From NCBI RefSeq assembly GCF_002127325.2, contig NC_035449.2, positions 83,175,657 to 83,239,656 of the forward strand: a stretch of DNA of 64,000 nucleotides, written 5' to 3'. Positions 19,077 to 31,652 of this stretch are shown here, piece after piece. Below the pieces are notes generated by a model. It was not told the DNA's origin and searched no databases. It saw only the letters and a list, made by a program, of their open reading frames with translations. The stretch is from Helianthus annuus (taxonomy: Eukaryota; Streptophyta; Magnoliopsida; Asterales; Asteraceae). Position 1 is the stretch's first letter. Every line of letters starts with the position of its first letter. Both the position numbers and the translations under genes were made by a program.

Positions 19077-22000
19077 TGTCACAGCCTGACTTTTGCGAAA
19101 GCGTACGATGTGTGACTTGTTCAATACCATTGCATTCAATCATAATAAACAACTATATGATAAAGACATGATGTTCATCCATTCATAGTTTTAAAACGTT
19201 ACAAACACGAGTCATTAAGTTTCAACCAACAAACCCTCAAGTTATGTTTACAAATCAAAAGTGGATGACATCAAAACTTGAAATTTATGTCTTGTAACAA
19301 CACATGCGCCCAAGATCCATCTTGTGTCCTGAAATACATGTAATTTTGAAAACATCAACAAAAGTTGAGCGACTTCATGTGTTTCTGTATGTGTTCGAAT
19401 AATCTTGTAAACATTTGTAATCATTGTAAGTATGCCTCTGTAATCCGGTATGAAAGCAACAAGGAAACAGATCAATTAATGGTTTGCAAGGCCATTAATA
19501 TGTGTGACATGATGCAGGAAGGCTCAATCCTAGCGGATTTTGTACCGGGCTTCCGACTGGAAGACATTGTCACCTCATGAGCCAAATCCCAGTCAAATAG
19601 ATCTATCACTCATGTCCCTCGGTCCTACTACGAGGATTAATGGTCTTAAGCGTTGTACCCACCACTCACATGATCTAACAGTTCATTCCTTAACTAACCA
19701 TACCATATGTAAACGTTCGTAAACAATTTGTAACATGTATTTCACCCCCGAAGTTATAAAACTGAAAACAGTTAAAAGAAAAGGGGGACATGAACTCACT
19801 GATTTGCGTCCTGTCTCCTTTATACCCAAAGTTTGTATCCTTACGTGGTACTACAACCTACACACGGGTTATGGTTTATTAGATGGCTGGGTCGTGCCAC
19901 GATTTTTAGTCTTGTTTGTTATGACTTAGTATCTTTGTGTTATATCTTGATGTTCTTGTATTATTCCAAAGTATATAATTATTCGTTAAAATAACAATAT
20001 TTTAACTTAAATTATATTTATTATTTATTGGAATATTCGTTAAAATAATATATTTTAACTTATTTGTTTTGTAATCCTTCATGAATATTTCCCCAAAGGA
20101 TGGGTATACTTATACTTGTATTATTAGGCTTATGTATTTTTGCCAAGTATTGGTGGCGTATTCCGATGTGTATTAGTACGTACAAGAATACGTATTTTTG
20201 TTATATTTATTAAGTATCTTTATACTTAATTTTTTTATTTATTTTTCCGGAATATTATTTTCAATATATGATTACCAAAAATATTATTTTAAAAAAAATT
20301 TCAATAAAAATCACCAATATATATATTCTTAAACTATATAAATATTTTGAGAAAACTTGTATAGAAAATTATTTATATTTCTTCCTTGGCAAAAATGTTT
20401 ATGTTTTCATATAATTTCAAAAACAACATATTTTCAAGATTAACTTAGAAAAATATTTATAAATCCATTTTCACCCCAAAATAAAATTTTCTAAATTTAT
20501 TTAAGAAAATCTATATTCTCTCCAAAAATAATATATTTTCTAGTAATTCAAGAAAACATATGTATTTTTCTTTACTTAAAAATTATATATTTCCTTCTTG
20601 TAAAAAATTATATATATTTCCTTCTTGTCAAAAATATCATATTTTTGTTCCCTTGGTTTCCCAAAATACCGTTTAAGTTATTTGTCAAAATATATATGTA
20701 TGAACTAAATTTTCAGAATATTTATGTAACTTATATTCCTTGTTTAGTTTGTTAAATTTTTGGGGTATAAGTTATATATTTCTTTTCTTGGGATTTTGGT
20801 ATTATTTTGTATTATGATTTCTTGGTATTTTTGTGAGTTATATTATTTCAAGTCCTAAAATAATATAACCAATACACATAATATACAAGTAATCACACAC
20901 TTTGTGACATCTAAATATATTTTTTCCTAAATACATATTTAGTCACTTTTATTTATCAAAAACCAAACTCCACTACTTGTAATTTTTGTAACAAAATTAT
21001 GGCAAACTTTATATGAAAAATCATGGTTAAAATACACTTGTAAACACTTGTTTAAAAATATATTTCTAAGTGTTCAAATTCTAAAAAAAAAAAATTGCCA
21101 TAGTTTCCCCTTAAAAATGGAGGTTTCCATGCTTTCAAAGCATATCATTTTCTTTTAAAATCATCGCAATTCATCAACAAATCAAAACACTTACCATAAG
21201 CCAAAATCATGCCATTTACACTACTTCATTAACTTGAAAATTTATAAAAAAAAATTAGTAATTTAATATGGTGTTAAGTAAGCTTAGTTACCCTTTAAAG
21301 TGTGGTTATTTATTTACAAATCACTTTCTTGAAGATTTTAGGCTTTCACAACTTACAAATTGATTTTCTAAAAATATTTCTTCTTGAATTTTTCTTGTTA
21401 ACAACATGTTTCTACACTTGATTAATCACTAAAAATGTGATTAGTTTCTTTAAAAACCATGGTTATGTAAATCTTGTAATTTAACTTGCTTTCTTGAGAA
21501 AACTATCTTTAAAATCATCCATGTTCAAGACTTATATCATGTATTAAGCATCATTATGCTCAAAAACATTTTCATTTTCAAGTTCATGTTCCTCATATAA
21601 GGATGATCATTTTGTTTTTTCACAAGATCATCCACTCACTTGCTAGACTATGTGTTTAATCACAATCTAGCAAGTTTCATATGATGTTTAACATCATAAA
21701 CCCAAATAATCATCAATCAAGAAGCATACATACACTTAAACAACTCATTTTCTTATGATTTCAAACTTTATGTTGGAGATTTGTTTCTTGATTCTTTATG
21801 TTCTTTATGTTTAACCATTAACATAACCTTTTAACCAACGAAAAGAGAAGTAAAATCAAGTTATGAGGGTCTTACTACTAGCACAAGGCTAGGGAAGAAC
21901 TCAAGATGGATGAAGGTGATAAATGTGGTGGATAAAAGCACTCCAAGATGGTCCTTCCACTTCCTATCCTTGCAACCTTCTTAATGATACTTGAAACACC

Positions 22001-23040
22001 TTAGAATGCTCTTGGATTACTTGGGAATGGATTGGAAATGAAAGGGTTGTGAGAGGGTGCTTGGGCCGTAGGTAGTGAAAGGAAGAAGAAGGAGTTGTGG
22101 TAAGTTGCAAATGTTAGAATGTTGTTGATTAAAGTCTTGTGGTTTTTATAAAGTGCCTTCCAACATACATTTACACAAAGGTCATTATGTCTCCATTATT
22201 CCATGCACATCTACTAAAATAATCAAAGAAAATCCCTAGTGGGACCCATCTTATAACCGACCTTAATGTGGGGGGGGGGGGTCTCTAGTTCCAACTCAAT
22301 GGTAAGTTACATAACTTAGTTAAATTTCAAGTGTTATATTTAGGGATTTAACTGTTTAAGTGTTTTAGGATGTATTATGATGTTCGGTGACCATAACTAG
22401 TTCAGAAATGTTAAAACAATGCTTCTAGTGAATATTTGGTGTTTCGGGTAGTGTCCGGTTGTTTGGTTGGTTACCGGTTCGTTAAGGTGCTAAACTACGT
22501 AGTTTAGTGTGCTTTATGTTCCCTTTTATGACAGTTTTGATTTCCGACACCTAGGAAGGAATTTTGGACCATTAAACCCAAATTCTGCATTATATTTTAG
22601 AGTTAAAATGCTGAAAATTGCTGATTTGTGTTATTTTCTGCAGAATTCTGCAGTTTTAGAGTGTTTCGGGCACTTTCCAGCACTTAAATCATCACTAGGA
22701 AGGCAGTTTTATGACCCTTAATTTCCCACACACTATACTAGTGTAACTCTTGATTTCTGGCTCATTCTTTGTCTTAATATCATGTCTGTCTGAGTACTGA
22801 ACTCCCGTCAATACTTCTAGTTCGTCTGATAATTGTGCTAACTTTGTTTCGTGCATCGTTTGAATCATAAAGTGTTGCATGCAATAATGACATGAAATCA
22901 TGCAATATATGATGCACATGTACGTATATGACAATAATCAGAAAACATTCATGTCATTAATCTAGATCAAGCACAGTCTTAAAGCACTAATTACTGTTTA
23001 ATTGATGTACGTGATATGTGGAAAAGTGCCAGTTGTCACA
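19077..23040 (-). repeat. Gypsy 3' LTR (3964 bp)
   Basis: TGTCACA...TTGTCACA. Alignable along its length with 37694-41592. A TATA-like TTTATAAAAACC lies on the minus strand at about 22144-22155. It contains an 11-nt G-run (about 22269) and no supported gene; frames inside it are AT-rich noise. Confidence 0.93.
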
Positions 23041-23052
23041 TTCTCCCCCCGT
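23041..23052 (-). other. Gypsy polypurine tract
   Basis: GGGGGGAGAA on the minus strand directly adjoining the 3' LTR. Confidence 0.8.
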
Positions 23053-23099
23053 TACAGAATTTCGTCCCGAAATTCAAGCTGTGTTATCGATTGCAGGGG

Positions 23100-24245
23100 A
23101 GTTGTGAAACAAATATGGATATTTTGATTTGTTTTGGTCTTACGCTCCTAAGTAGACTCTGGGCCATGACATGAATTCCAACGAACTATGATCGGTTTAC
23201 TATGACTTCTCCGCGTCTTGAGGACCTTCCAATCCGTAACCTCTACGGGTTCTTTAGTAAATAGGCGTTTGTCGTTAACGTGAATCTCGTCTGCTAGAAA
23301 AGACTACTGTCTCTTGGAGTTTCTTGTGATTTGACACGTGAAATGTGCCATGAATATTACTAAGTTATTTAGAAAGCTTTAGCTTGTATACAACGGTTTC
23401 GATCCTTTCTGGGATCTCGAATGGTCCTATGCACCGTGGGTCCACTTTCCACGCTTACCAAGTCGTACCACGCCTTTCCAAGGCGAGACACTTAGTAAAA
23501 CCATATTATTAACCCCAAATTCCAATCGGTTTCCGCCGCTTGTCGGTGTAGCTCTCCTGTCCATAACGGCTAACTCGATACGATCACGTATCTGAGCAAA
23601 TCTTTTCTGTGTTTCTCCTGAACTACTCGGGGCCAGAAAGTTGTAAATTTCCGGTCTTCACCCAACACAGCGGGTATTGACACTTACGTCCATGGTGCTT
23701 CAAACGGGGCGGCCTGTGTACTGGTGTGATGGCTATTGTTTTGGGAAAACTCCACCAAGGGCAGGTGAGTATCCCAACTCCCACCAAAGTCCATTACACA
23801 AGCACGTAACACGTATTCCAATGTCCGAATCGTCCGTTTACTCTTGTCGTCCGTCTGAGGGTGAAATGTAACACTAAGGTTCAGTTGTGAACCAAAGGCT
23901 TGCTGAAACATCTGCCAAATCCTTCGCACGAAGCGACCATCCTTGTCGGATATGATAGATACAAGCACTCCATGACGCGCCACAGTCTCTTTGAGAGATA
24001 TTTCTGCTAACTTCTTCGTGCTGTCTTTCTTACTGATAGGTACGAAATGCGGAGACTTCGTGAGTCAACCGATAATCAGTTAAGTCATATCGTGACCTCT
24101 TTGTTCTTGGTAGCCTTGCAGCGAAGTCCATGGAGATCTGTTTCCACTTCCAGACGGGAATCTCCGGTTGTTGCAGTAACCCCGACGTGTTCTGGTATTT
24201 TGTCTTAACTTTGGCGTAAGTAAGGCTGTTACCCACGCATATAGC
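23100..24245 (-). pseudogene. Gypsy integrase (core and C-terminal parts), decayed
   Basis: Minus-strand blocks in order: QQPEIPVWKWKQISMDFAARLPR (start of the core, with the first catalytic Asp), RHGVLVSIISDKDGRFVRRIW (second catalytic Asp), and LNLSVTFHPQTDDKSKRTIRTLE, where the usual QSER with the catalytic Glu reads KSKR. Then comes CVMDFGGSWDTHLPLVEFS. Towards 23100 a divergent tail with VTDWKVLKTRRSHSKPI-like sequence corresponds to the chromovirus C-terminus. Several frameshifts separate the blocks. Its role would be cDNA insertion; it cannot be functional. Confidence 0.85.
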
Positions 24246-24549
24246 GATGTCGGCTTTTCATCTTGGACCACTAATACCAATCTTTTAATTCTGGGTACAT
24301 CTTGTCGGATCTAGGATGGATCGAGTACCTCGACTTATGAGCTTCGTCCATAGTAAGTGCTCGTAGATTGCCGAAGAATGGTGCCCTATTTCATTCCATG
24401 GAGTATATTGTTCCTTCTTCCGTTGGAACCAATCTCACTCTCATACCACGTAGCGATTCAACTCGTAGGTTCTCTGGTGTAAATGCTTCTTGCTGGACTT
24501 CATGAATCCGAACAGTGAGATCGGTTTGTATTCTCATCCTTAAGGTTCG

Positions 24550-24945
24550 CACCCTTAGTGGCTTTGCGCGTTCTTACGACTCAAAGCGTCGGCTACTTCG
24601 TTCGCTCTACCCGGGTGTTATCTGATCTCGTATTCAACAGCTCAACCCATATACTCTATCTCATAATCCAACCCTTCTGTTCAAAGATATGTTGCAAATT
24701 CTTATGATCTCGAAAAGATCGTGCAACGAGCGCCATACGGAAATGACACCAGATTTTCAATGCTTAGATCACAACACCTAGCTCAAGGTTGTGAGTTGTG
24801 TAGTACTTTCCTTGTACTTTTAATGGATGTGACGCGTAAGCGATGACTTTGTCCTGGTGCATCAACACACAACTAAGACCTTGTCAAGAAGCATCACGGT
24901 AGACGACAAATCCATCGGTGCCGTCAGGTAACGATAAGATAGGTG
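24550..24945 (-). pseudogene. Gypsy RNase H region, decayed
   Basis: Readable on the minus strand: [51 protein letters not shown]. This is the standard Ty3/gypsy RNase H series (DAS, Y-THxLEL-AVV-ALKxWRHYLYG). In-frame stops interrupt it. Confidence 0.75.
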
Positions 24946-25172
24946 CATTGTAGAGTTTATCATTCAATGTCTGCAAAGCTATTACTTGTTTTCTCTCCTC
25001 AATCAAACTTCTTATCCTTTTGGGTTAGGGACGTTAGCGGTTGAGTAGTACTTGGAAAAAATCCTCTATGAATCGTCTGTAATAGCCTGCTAACCCCAGA
25101 AATTGCCGTATTATAGTTGGCGTCTTGGGGGGGGGGGGTTCCTAGTTCTTGATTGCTTCGATCTTGGCAGGG

Positions 25173-25700
25173 TCAACATGAATCCCATTCATATTCACCA
25201 TGTGACCTAAGAATTGCACCTTGCGAATCCAAACTTCGCACTCGACAACTTTGCATATAACTGTTCCTTCTTAAAAAGCTCCAAGATAGCTGACCTTTCT
25301 TGGTCTTTGAGCCAATAAGGATGTCATCAATAAACCTAATCACGAACTCTTCCAAATACGGCTTACGCACTCGGTTTATGGGATCCATGAATAATGACGG
25401 TGTGTTCGTTAAGCCAAAAGGCGTGGCAGGGGACTCGTAATGCCCGTAGCGAGTTCGAAAGGCCGTTTTAGGGATACTTTCTTCTTGTGTCCTTAACCAG
25501 TGATATCCTGTCCTTAAGTCAATCTTGGGATTGTAGCGGGAACCTTGTAGTGGACCAAAAAAGTCATCAATTCTCGGTATGGGATACCGATTCTTGATGG
25601 TTAGTTGTTTAACTCCCTGTAGCCTATGCGCCATACTTTTTCCTCATTAACTCGTCTGAGTTCCTTTCAGATCAAGCTGTATGCACATACGAAGGCTGTC
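25173..25700 (-). pseudogene. Gypsy reverse transcriptase, decayed
   Basis: The minus-strand frame contains LTIKNRYPIPRIDDFFGPLQG, KIDLRTGYHWLR, IPKTAFRTRYGHYE, PFGLTNTPSLFM and the catalytic FIDDILIGSKT. These are RT blocks of Ty3/gypsy elements in correct order. Substitutions such as PAT for VMP before PFGLTN, and frameshifts on both sides, show loss of function. Upstream (right) the link to protease is broken. Confidence 0.88.
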
Positions 25701-25959
25701 GTCTTTCTTCCTAACAAGTAACACTAGAGCTCTCCAGGGTGAGAAGTTCGGTCCTGATAGATTTCCTTGTCTGGCAGCTCTTGTCGTCGCGTTGAAAGCT
25801 TCTGTATCTTGGATGAGGCTAGTCGGTAAGGCTCCTTTGCCATTAGTGCCATTCCTAGCAATAGATTTTTCGTATCTCCACTTGTTACTGTGGAGGTAGC
25901 ACAGTCAAGTCTTTGGGAAAGACTTCTGGAAATTCCTTTACAACGGGGATGTCTCCTAA

Positions 25960-26480
25960 CCTTGACTCCTTGGTCTCCTTGTCAACGATATGAGCAAGGA
26001 AGGCGATGCAGCCTTTCCGGAGGCACTCCTGCGCTCTCATAACCAATGTGAATTGTCGCAGTCTTCCGCCTTATGGGGTCCAGTGTTCTTGCATCATCAG
26101 TATGAAGGACGTGTACTAAAGGTGTTTCATCATTTGCAAGAGGGGTGCGAACGACTTTCTTATAATGTACAACCTCAGCTCCATCCTTGGATACCCAATC
26201 CAAGCTGACTACAACATCAAAACTTCCTAAACCAACTGGTAGCGGATCAACTGGAAACTTTCATTCTCCAAGTTCAAGTGTACAACCATTAATAACTTCA
26301 TCCTCTTCGACGAATTTCTATTCGCTAACTCTACTGAGTATGGGGTGTCTAGTTTACTTGCCTCTAGACCAAGTAGGTTCTAAGTCCTATAGATATAAAG
26401 CTGAAGTCGGCGCCAGTATCAATCAAAATAGATGCATTGTGTTGGCTTATATAGAATGTTTCCGTAGCTACGTTTAGGTC
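25960..26480 (-). pseudogene. Gypsy aspartic protease region, decayed
   Basis: On the minus strand, ILIDTGADFSFIS (about 26405-26445) carries the catalytic DTGA, followed by KLDTPYSVELAN. After frameshifts comes the C-terminal block MDWVSKDGAEVVHYKKVVRTPL. The spacing matches a chromovirus retropepsin. The zinc-knuckle region of gag lies immediately upstream (right). Confidence 0.8.
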
Positions 26481-26519
26481 CTGGCTTGCCTTGGGTGCTT
26501 CTTTCATAACAAATGCTCC

Positions 26520-26900
26520 TACGAACTTTATTTTTCCCTTCGGGCAGTCCTTCCATTAGTGTCCTTTGTCGCCATATCAGTAGCAACCTTTGCCCTTGTC
26601 GTTTCCATTGCTGCTCTGCTCCCTACTATCGCTCTGGGTTCTATCACTGTCCTGGCTCCTATTCCCATGCCCCGTACCAGACCAGCATTGCCTCCTCGCT
26701 ATGCCTGGTCTTGCGACAACTTCCACACTTATGAGCTTTGCACGGACCGGTGTGATGATAACCACACCTGTTACAGTTTGGTAGTTCTCCTTGGTAGTTT
26801 CTATCACATGCCTTAGTTGTGGTCATGGATGCCTTGACTGTCCTAGTCATAGCGTTTTCCTTATGTGGTTCCATGTGCTTCTCATTTATAAAATGCATTG
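26520..26900 (-). pseudogene. Gypsy gag zinc-knuckle region
   Basis: The minus-strand frame has CNRCGYHHTGPCKAHKCGSCRK, a double Cys/His cluster like the HHxGPC type seen in plant chromovirus gag proteins. It precedes the protease as expected. Confidence 0.7.
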
Positions 26901-28595
26901 ACGAAATTTAACATTCATTTTGGGATAAACGTTGTTGTCTATGTGTAAAAGCAAGCTTATTTGTCGTGCATTATAAGCATAAGGGTAAGGTAATTCCTAT
27001 TGAGGTCTATGCAAATCTTCCCACCATAATCATCTCATCCTTGAAGTGAATCACAATAGAATCTTGCTACGGGTACATCGACCTTTACATACACCATGTC
27101 AACTTGTTACAATTAGTCTTGCGTAGAAAACCTCCTCGGAGTCACCTTACTCCGATTGATGCAAGCCATCCAGTGCTATACAAAATACGGTGAGGCATTC
27201 CCTTCACCTTGTTCCCTATTTATTCCTTAAGTTTCTGACTCCTCCATAGTCTTCGCTCATACAAAAACAGGCATACTTCCCAAAGGATGGGGTCGTGTAT
27301 TACTACCACGAGTAGGAGGGGATAGTGGAAATGCAGAGGTGTGACAGAATCGTGTTTTGCAGTAAACGTAGAGCGGCTTCCAGGGTGTGTGAATGCACTA
27401 CCCTAACAATGGGGTGCACTACGGGATAGGGAGTGCGGGGGTACTGATGGGGGTGTAGATCGAGAAGAATCTTCTTGCCTGCGTCTCCCATGTGCCTAAA
27501 TGGAACAACAATCTGTTGAGAATATCGAGTGGTTCCTTCCACCCTATATTATGTGTTCTCCACTTCGTGGTTCTCGATTATCCAATTTAGGGAGGACCCC
27601 CTTGCCACACTAGGCTGTGCGGCGCATACATTGATTTGGCTTGAGCTCCATGAGTCCCGATATGTTTGGTCTAGTCTTCCTGATTGCCAATTAGAGTGCG
27701 GTAAATAAGTTACACCAAAGCTTGCGCCGTGCTACCCCATAGAGGTAAAACTGATTTCAAAAGTTGGGGTCTTATCATAACTTCCACAATGGACAAGTTT
27801 GTGGGGGTTGTAGGTTCTGTACAAATTTAAACGTAAGAATACCAAAGTGTGGAAGAAAATCCCTCCTGAGTGTTTACCAATTTTGAATACCAGTTCCCAA
27901 TGTCTTGTACTACAGGTAGGGGTGTAGGTGCGGGGTAGATAAAGGCAGACTTCCCACTTTGTGGAGTATCGTAGTAACCATCTCGGTTAATGTTCTATTG
28001 TGTGGGGATTTGGAACGAATAAGGAATTACAACTAGATAGTGATCATTTGCTTTACCCGCAAGGTCCACCAGGATTTCCATGCACTGCAACTTGTTATTA
28101 CGTGGGTCCCCGTAATAATAAATCGCCTTGCATGGTCACCCTAATTTTCCCTCATTCAAAGCAGCTGATCAATTAGAGAGGGGACACTACTGTCCTCATA
28201 CCTTCAATGTGGAATGGACCTTTATGATGGTCCACGCGCCAATGTCCATTGTTGTTACGCGCGATATGGCACAATACTTAGACAGAATAGGAATAAGGAG
28301 GGTTCCTAGTAACAATAGCTGGAGGGGCACCTATAAGATAAGAACTTCATTCTCTTTGTATGGAATTGAGTATTGTCATTCAGGTTTCGTAAATGCCTTA
28401 GGGACCTCGTCCCACTGTTAAGGTTGCTGTCCAAGGTTGCCTCATCCGCCTCGTCGTTGCTACCGTAGTCAGGCACCTTCGCGTTCGAGAAGGAAGAACA
28501 ACCATCTTCTACGGAATCAAGCTCAGGGTCTTGTTTAGTAATTACCTCAGTCATGAGCTCCGCAACATACGCGAGGTCGCTAGCAGCATTGTGCG
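26901..28595 (-). pseudogene. Gypsy gag remnant up to the SIRE-A insertion
   Basis: Mostly unreadable across frames. Next to the insertion point the minus strand reads NAASDLAYVAELMTEVI, a typical chromovirus gag N-terminal helix. Part of a QSGKSAF stretch is seen near 27940. Many stops and frameshifts. No other gene is seen in this 1.7 kb. Confidence 0.5.
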
Positions 28596-29073
28596 TGTTG
28601 GTGCACTGAATGTCTGTTTACTACGTCTTAATCGAGTCTTAGGTCTAGATTAGTAAGATTAGGGTTGGAAAAGAAGTTTAGTGGATATATCATGTTATTC
28701 CGCTTGAAATGACATGTTTGTCATTTCAAGCGAAATCAGATAAACATGTGAATCCGCTCGAAAATGTAACTTAGTGATTCCGCTTGAGTTGAACAAAGGT
28801 ATTCCGCTTGAGTTGTTTCAAGCGGAATCAGGAGGCTATAAATAGGTTAGTGTTCAAGTCATTTGTAACGATTAGAGCGGAATCAGGTCTTGTTTAGAGA
28901 GTCAAGGTGCTGCCAAAATTTAGTCAGAAACACGTGTAAAGACTCAAAAAGCATTAATAGAAAGAAAGTTAAAGGAAGCAAGCTATTTTGACGTTGTTTA
29001 CTTTGATTCCGCCTTAGTAAATGATGATGAACTGCCTTTACTGACTGTTTAGGGTCATGGAACCGATCCAACA
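28596..29073 (+). repeat. SIRE-A 5' LTR
   Basis: TG...CA. TATA box CTATAAATAG at 28836-28845. Contains an inverted repeat around 28703-28735 (CTTGAAATGACA with TGTCATTTCAAG) and several ATTCCGCTTGA words. Confidence 0.95.
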
Positions 29074-29075
29074 AG

Positions 29076-29086
29076 TGGTATCAGAG
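29076..29086 (+). other. SIRE-A primer binding site
   Basis: TGGTATCAGAG two bases after the LTR; complementary to the initiator-Met tRNA 3' end. Confidence 0.92.
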
Positions 29087-29279
29087 TACAGGACGAGGAG
29101 TTCATACCATTACAGCTTGAAATCATCGGATTCTCACTCTGCTACACTTTCTTTTCTGATTTGAACATAATTCAGCGGTGAAAATGACCTGAAATTGACA
29201 TATATCAAGCGTATCATAGTGTTAACTAATCCCTGAGAAATTTAGACAAAAACTTGATATGTCGCTTGAAAACTGGTTC

Positions 29280-29600
29280 GAAAAAGATGACATCATCAGA
29301 TTCCGCTTGAAAATTTTCAAGCGAAACCCCTTAAAATCCTTATTCCGCTTGAGTTTTGCTTGTGATTTCGCTCGAAATCTTGATTCCGCTTGAAATACTT
29401 TTGTATTTTCAAGCGAAATAAGATCAAATTCAGATTCCTCTTGAAAGATAATTTCTTATTCCGCTCAAAATACTTATCCCGCTTGAAAATTCAAGCGAAA
29501 TAAGAGATTTCGCTTGAACTGTCTGTCACTTGAAAATTTTTCTGATTTCACTTGAAGCTGATTCCGCTTCAAGTAATTTCGCTTGAAACTTGCTGTTTTT
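29280..29600 (+). repeat. SIRE-A leader: dispersed TTCCGCTTGAA / TTCAAGCGAAAT words
   Basis: About fifteen copies of an 8-12-nt word in both orientations between PBS and gag, the same word found in its LTRs. Opposed copies could pair into short hairpins. No coding content. Confidence 0.8.
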
Positions 29601-29651
29601 CAAAACTTAAAAATTTTCTAAGTGTTTGCTGATTTTTCAGGTACGTGCAAG

Positions 29652-31426
29652 ATGGATGATCTATTCATGAATCCGTTTTGTGATATGTATGCCTTTGCTG
29701 GAAATTCTGGAGACGATACTTCTTCTAGCAACACCAATGAGAACACGCCAAGTACAAAGAAAAGCTTATCAGATGCCTTGGGAGTTGAAAGTACTTTTGG
29801 AACATATAACAAACCCCCGAAGTTGATGGCTATCGAAGAGTACAGTCGGTGGGCCAAGAAGTTTGAAGAATGGTTGAACGCTTTTGCTTATCCCAGCTGG
29901 AAGAGTCTAAAGAATGGATACGTTGATGGAGGCAAAACTGGTGAAAGCTTGACATCAACTTTGTTGCTGAAAAAAATTTCATCGCGTTGCTGTTTCAGTC
30001 TGTTCGAGAAGATATAATATCCTTGATCGAGTACAAAAGTTCTAAAGATCTCTGGGAAAAGTTGAAAGTTAAATGTTTGGGAAGTGCAGAAATAGTGAAA
30101 AACAAAAAGAAACTTCTAAGAAAAGAGTTTGATTTATTTGGTTGTTTAAAGAATGAATCAGTTTCTAAAATGATTGAGAGGTTTGGGCACCTGAAGCTGG
30201 AACTGGCGAGACATGAAATTTTCTTTTCTCAAGAAGAGCTAGTCGATAAATTGTTTGACTCGTTGCCAGATGAGATGGATTGGAAATATTATGCGTTAAT
30301 GTTGAAGAATATGATCAAGTCCGAACAACTCACAGTGGATTTGTTGGTTGAGAGACTAGAGAGTCATGAGTTGGAGTTAAGGAAAACACACAAAGTCAAT
30401 CACTCATCATACCAGCAGAACTTGGATTTGTATTATCCAAAAAGCATGATGCCAAAGAATACATCTCCCAAGATAGCTTTTTCTGCTAAGAATTCCAACA
30501 CTTCAAACAAAGAAAGTCAAAGCAGTGGATTTCACAGTGGTTCTTCGTCACATTCAAGTCAGTCTGATGCAAAGAACCTATTTCAATGCAACATCGTTGT
30601 AGACTTAAAGAACGCTCAAAATTTCAGCGAGGAGTCGGCAAAGCAACATATGGTTTTCTTAGCATCTGTGCTAGAATCATATGAAAGCCTTGTAGCAGGG
30701 AAGATTGGCAACACCAACCTGACAAAGGAAGATTACGATCAGATTGATCCTGAGGAGATGGAATTGATCGACATAAGGTGGTGTATGGCCAATGCAGTTC
30801 GTCGGGCACAACGTTTCATGGAGATAACTGGGAGAAAGTCTATTGGTAGACCATCTACCAAGTTGGGATTTGATAAGTCTAAAGTGACGTGCTTCAAGTG
30901 TAAACTGAAAGGTCACTGTAAGCGTGAATGCCGAAATGCTTATGCTGATGAGTTTGAAAACCCGTTCAGAGAAGACTACTACAAGAAAGCGATTTATCAT
31001 CAGAATAAATCAGAGCCGCCAAGAATGAAGCAGCTTGAGGATAACAAAGAGAAATCTAGAGCTCTTGCTGTGATTCATGACGATGAAGGTTTCGACTGGA
31101 GCGAGTTGTTACCTGAGGAGGATGCGGTTGGATATGCTTTCATGGCAAAATCTGCTGAACATGTTCCTTTTAAAGACAACAGAACTGAAGAACAAAAGTA
31201 TGCCTACAGAAAGATGATAGCTCAGAACAAAATGATCAGAATATCTGGTATCTATTCTGAAGCAAAAAGAGCAAGGAGATGGGATCCAGACAGAGAATGT
31301 TATCTTGACCCCATGAGAAACATTGCCATTGACCATAACACTCTTGATCTTGAAACCATAATTAAACAAATGGCTGAAGAAGATGAGTATTGGCAAAGGA
31401 AATGGTGGGGAAGCGGAGAAGAGTAA
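29652..31426 (+). pseudogene. SIRE-A gag, with one frameshift
   Basis: Starts ATG at 29652 (MDDLFMNPFCDMYAF). The N-terminal PKLMAIEEYSRWAKKFEEWL block and the UBN2-type gag core (DLWEKLKVKCLGS, LFDSLPDEMDWKYYALMLK, VERLESHELELRK) are readable. A CCHC zinc knuckle CFKCKLKGHCKREC and NPFREDYYKKAIYH follow. The frame shifts near 29985 at an A-rich run, so two overlapping frames are needed. Gag forms the particle shell. The frame ends at 31424-31426. The cysteine-rich, coiled-coil linker seen between gag and protease in SIRE-B and SIRE-C is almost absent, so an internal deletion is likely. Confidence 0.9.
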
Positions 31427-31652
31427 GAAGAAAAAGAAAAGGAAGAAAAGCCAAAGAAGATTGATGATGGGATCATTAACACGACACAGGAGTTGAATGC
31501 TAAAAACTTGGGAAGTTGAGGATAACATGGTAACACCCAAGGCTGGTCAGACTTGGGTGGATATTTTCTTCATTTGAAAACCTGACTTGTCGGATCTTCC
31601 TTGATCGCGAAGCATGAATCGGCATCTTTATTGAAATATTTTTTAAATCAAT

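Noticed and set aside
22265..22280. G-runs (also near 25130, 37440, 40853, 49621) and the C-run near 53767 as polypurine tracts
   Set aside because: Only those directly adjoining an LTR were called; the others lie inside LTRs, pol or leader and are plain homopolymer runs.
29280..29600. Regularly recurring TTCCGCTTGA words, checked as a possible CRISPR-like array
   Set aside because: Words are short, in both orientations and irregularly spaced, in a plant retrotransposon leader.
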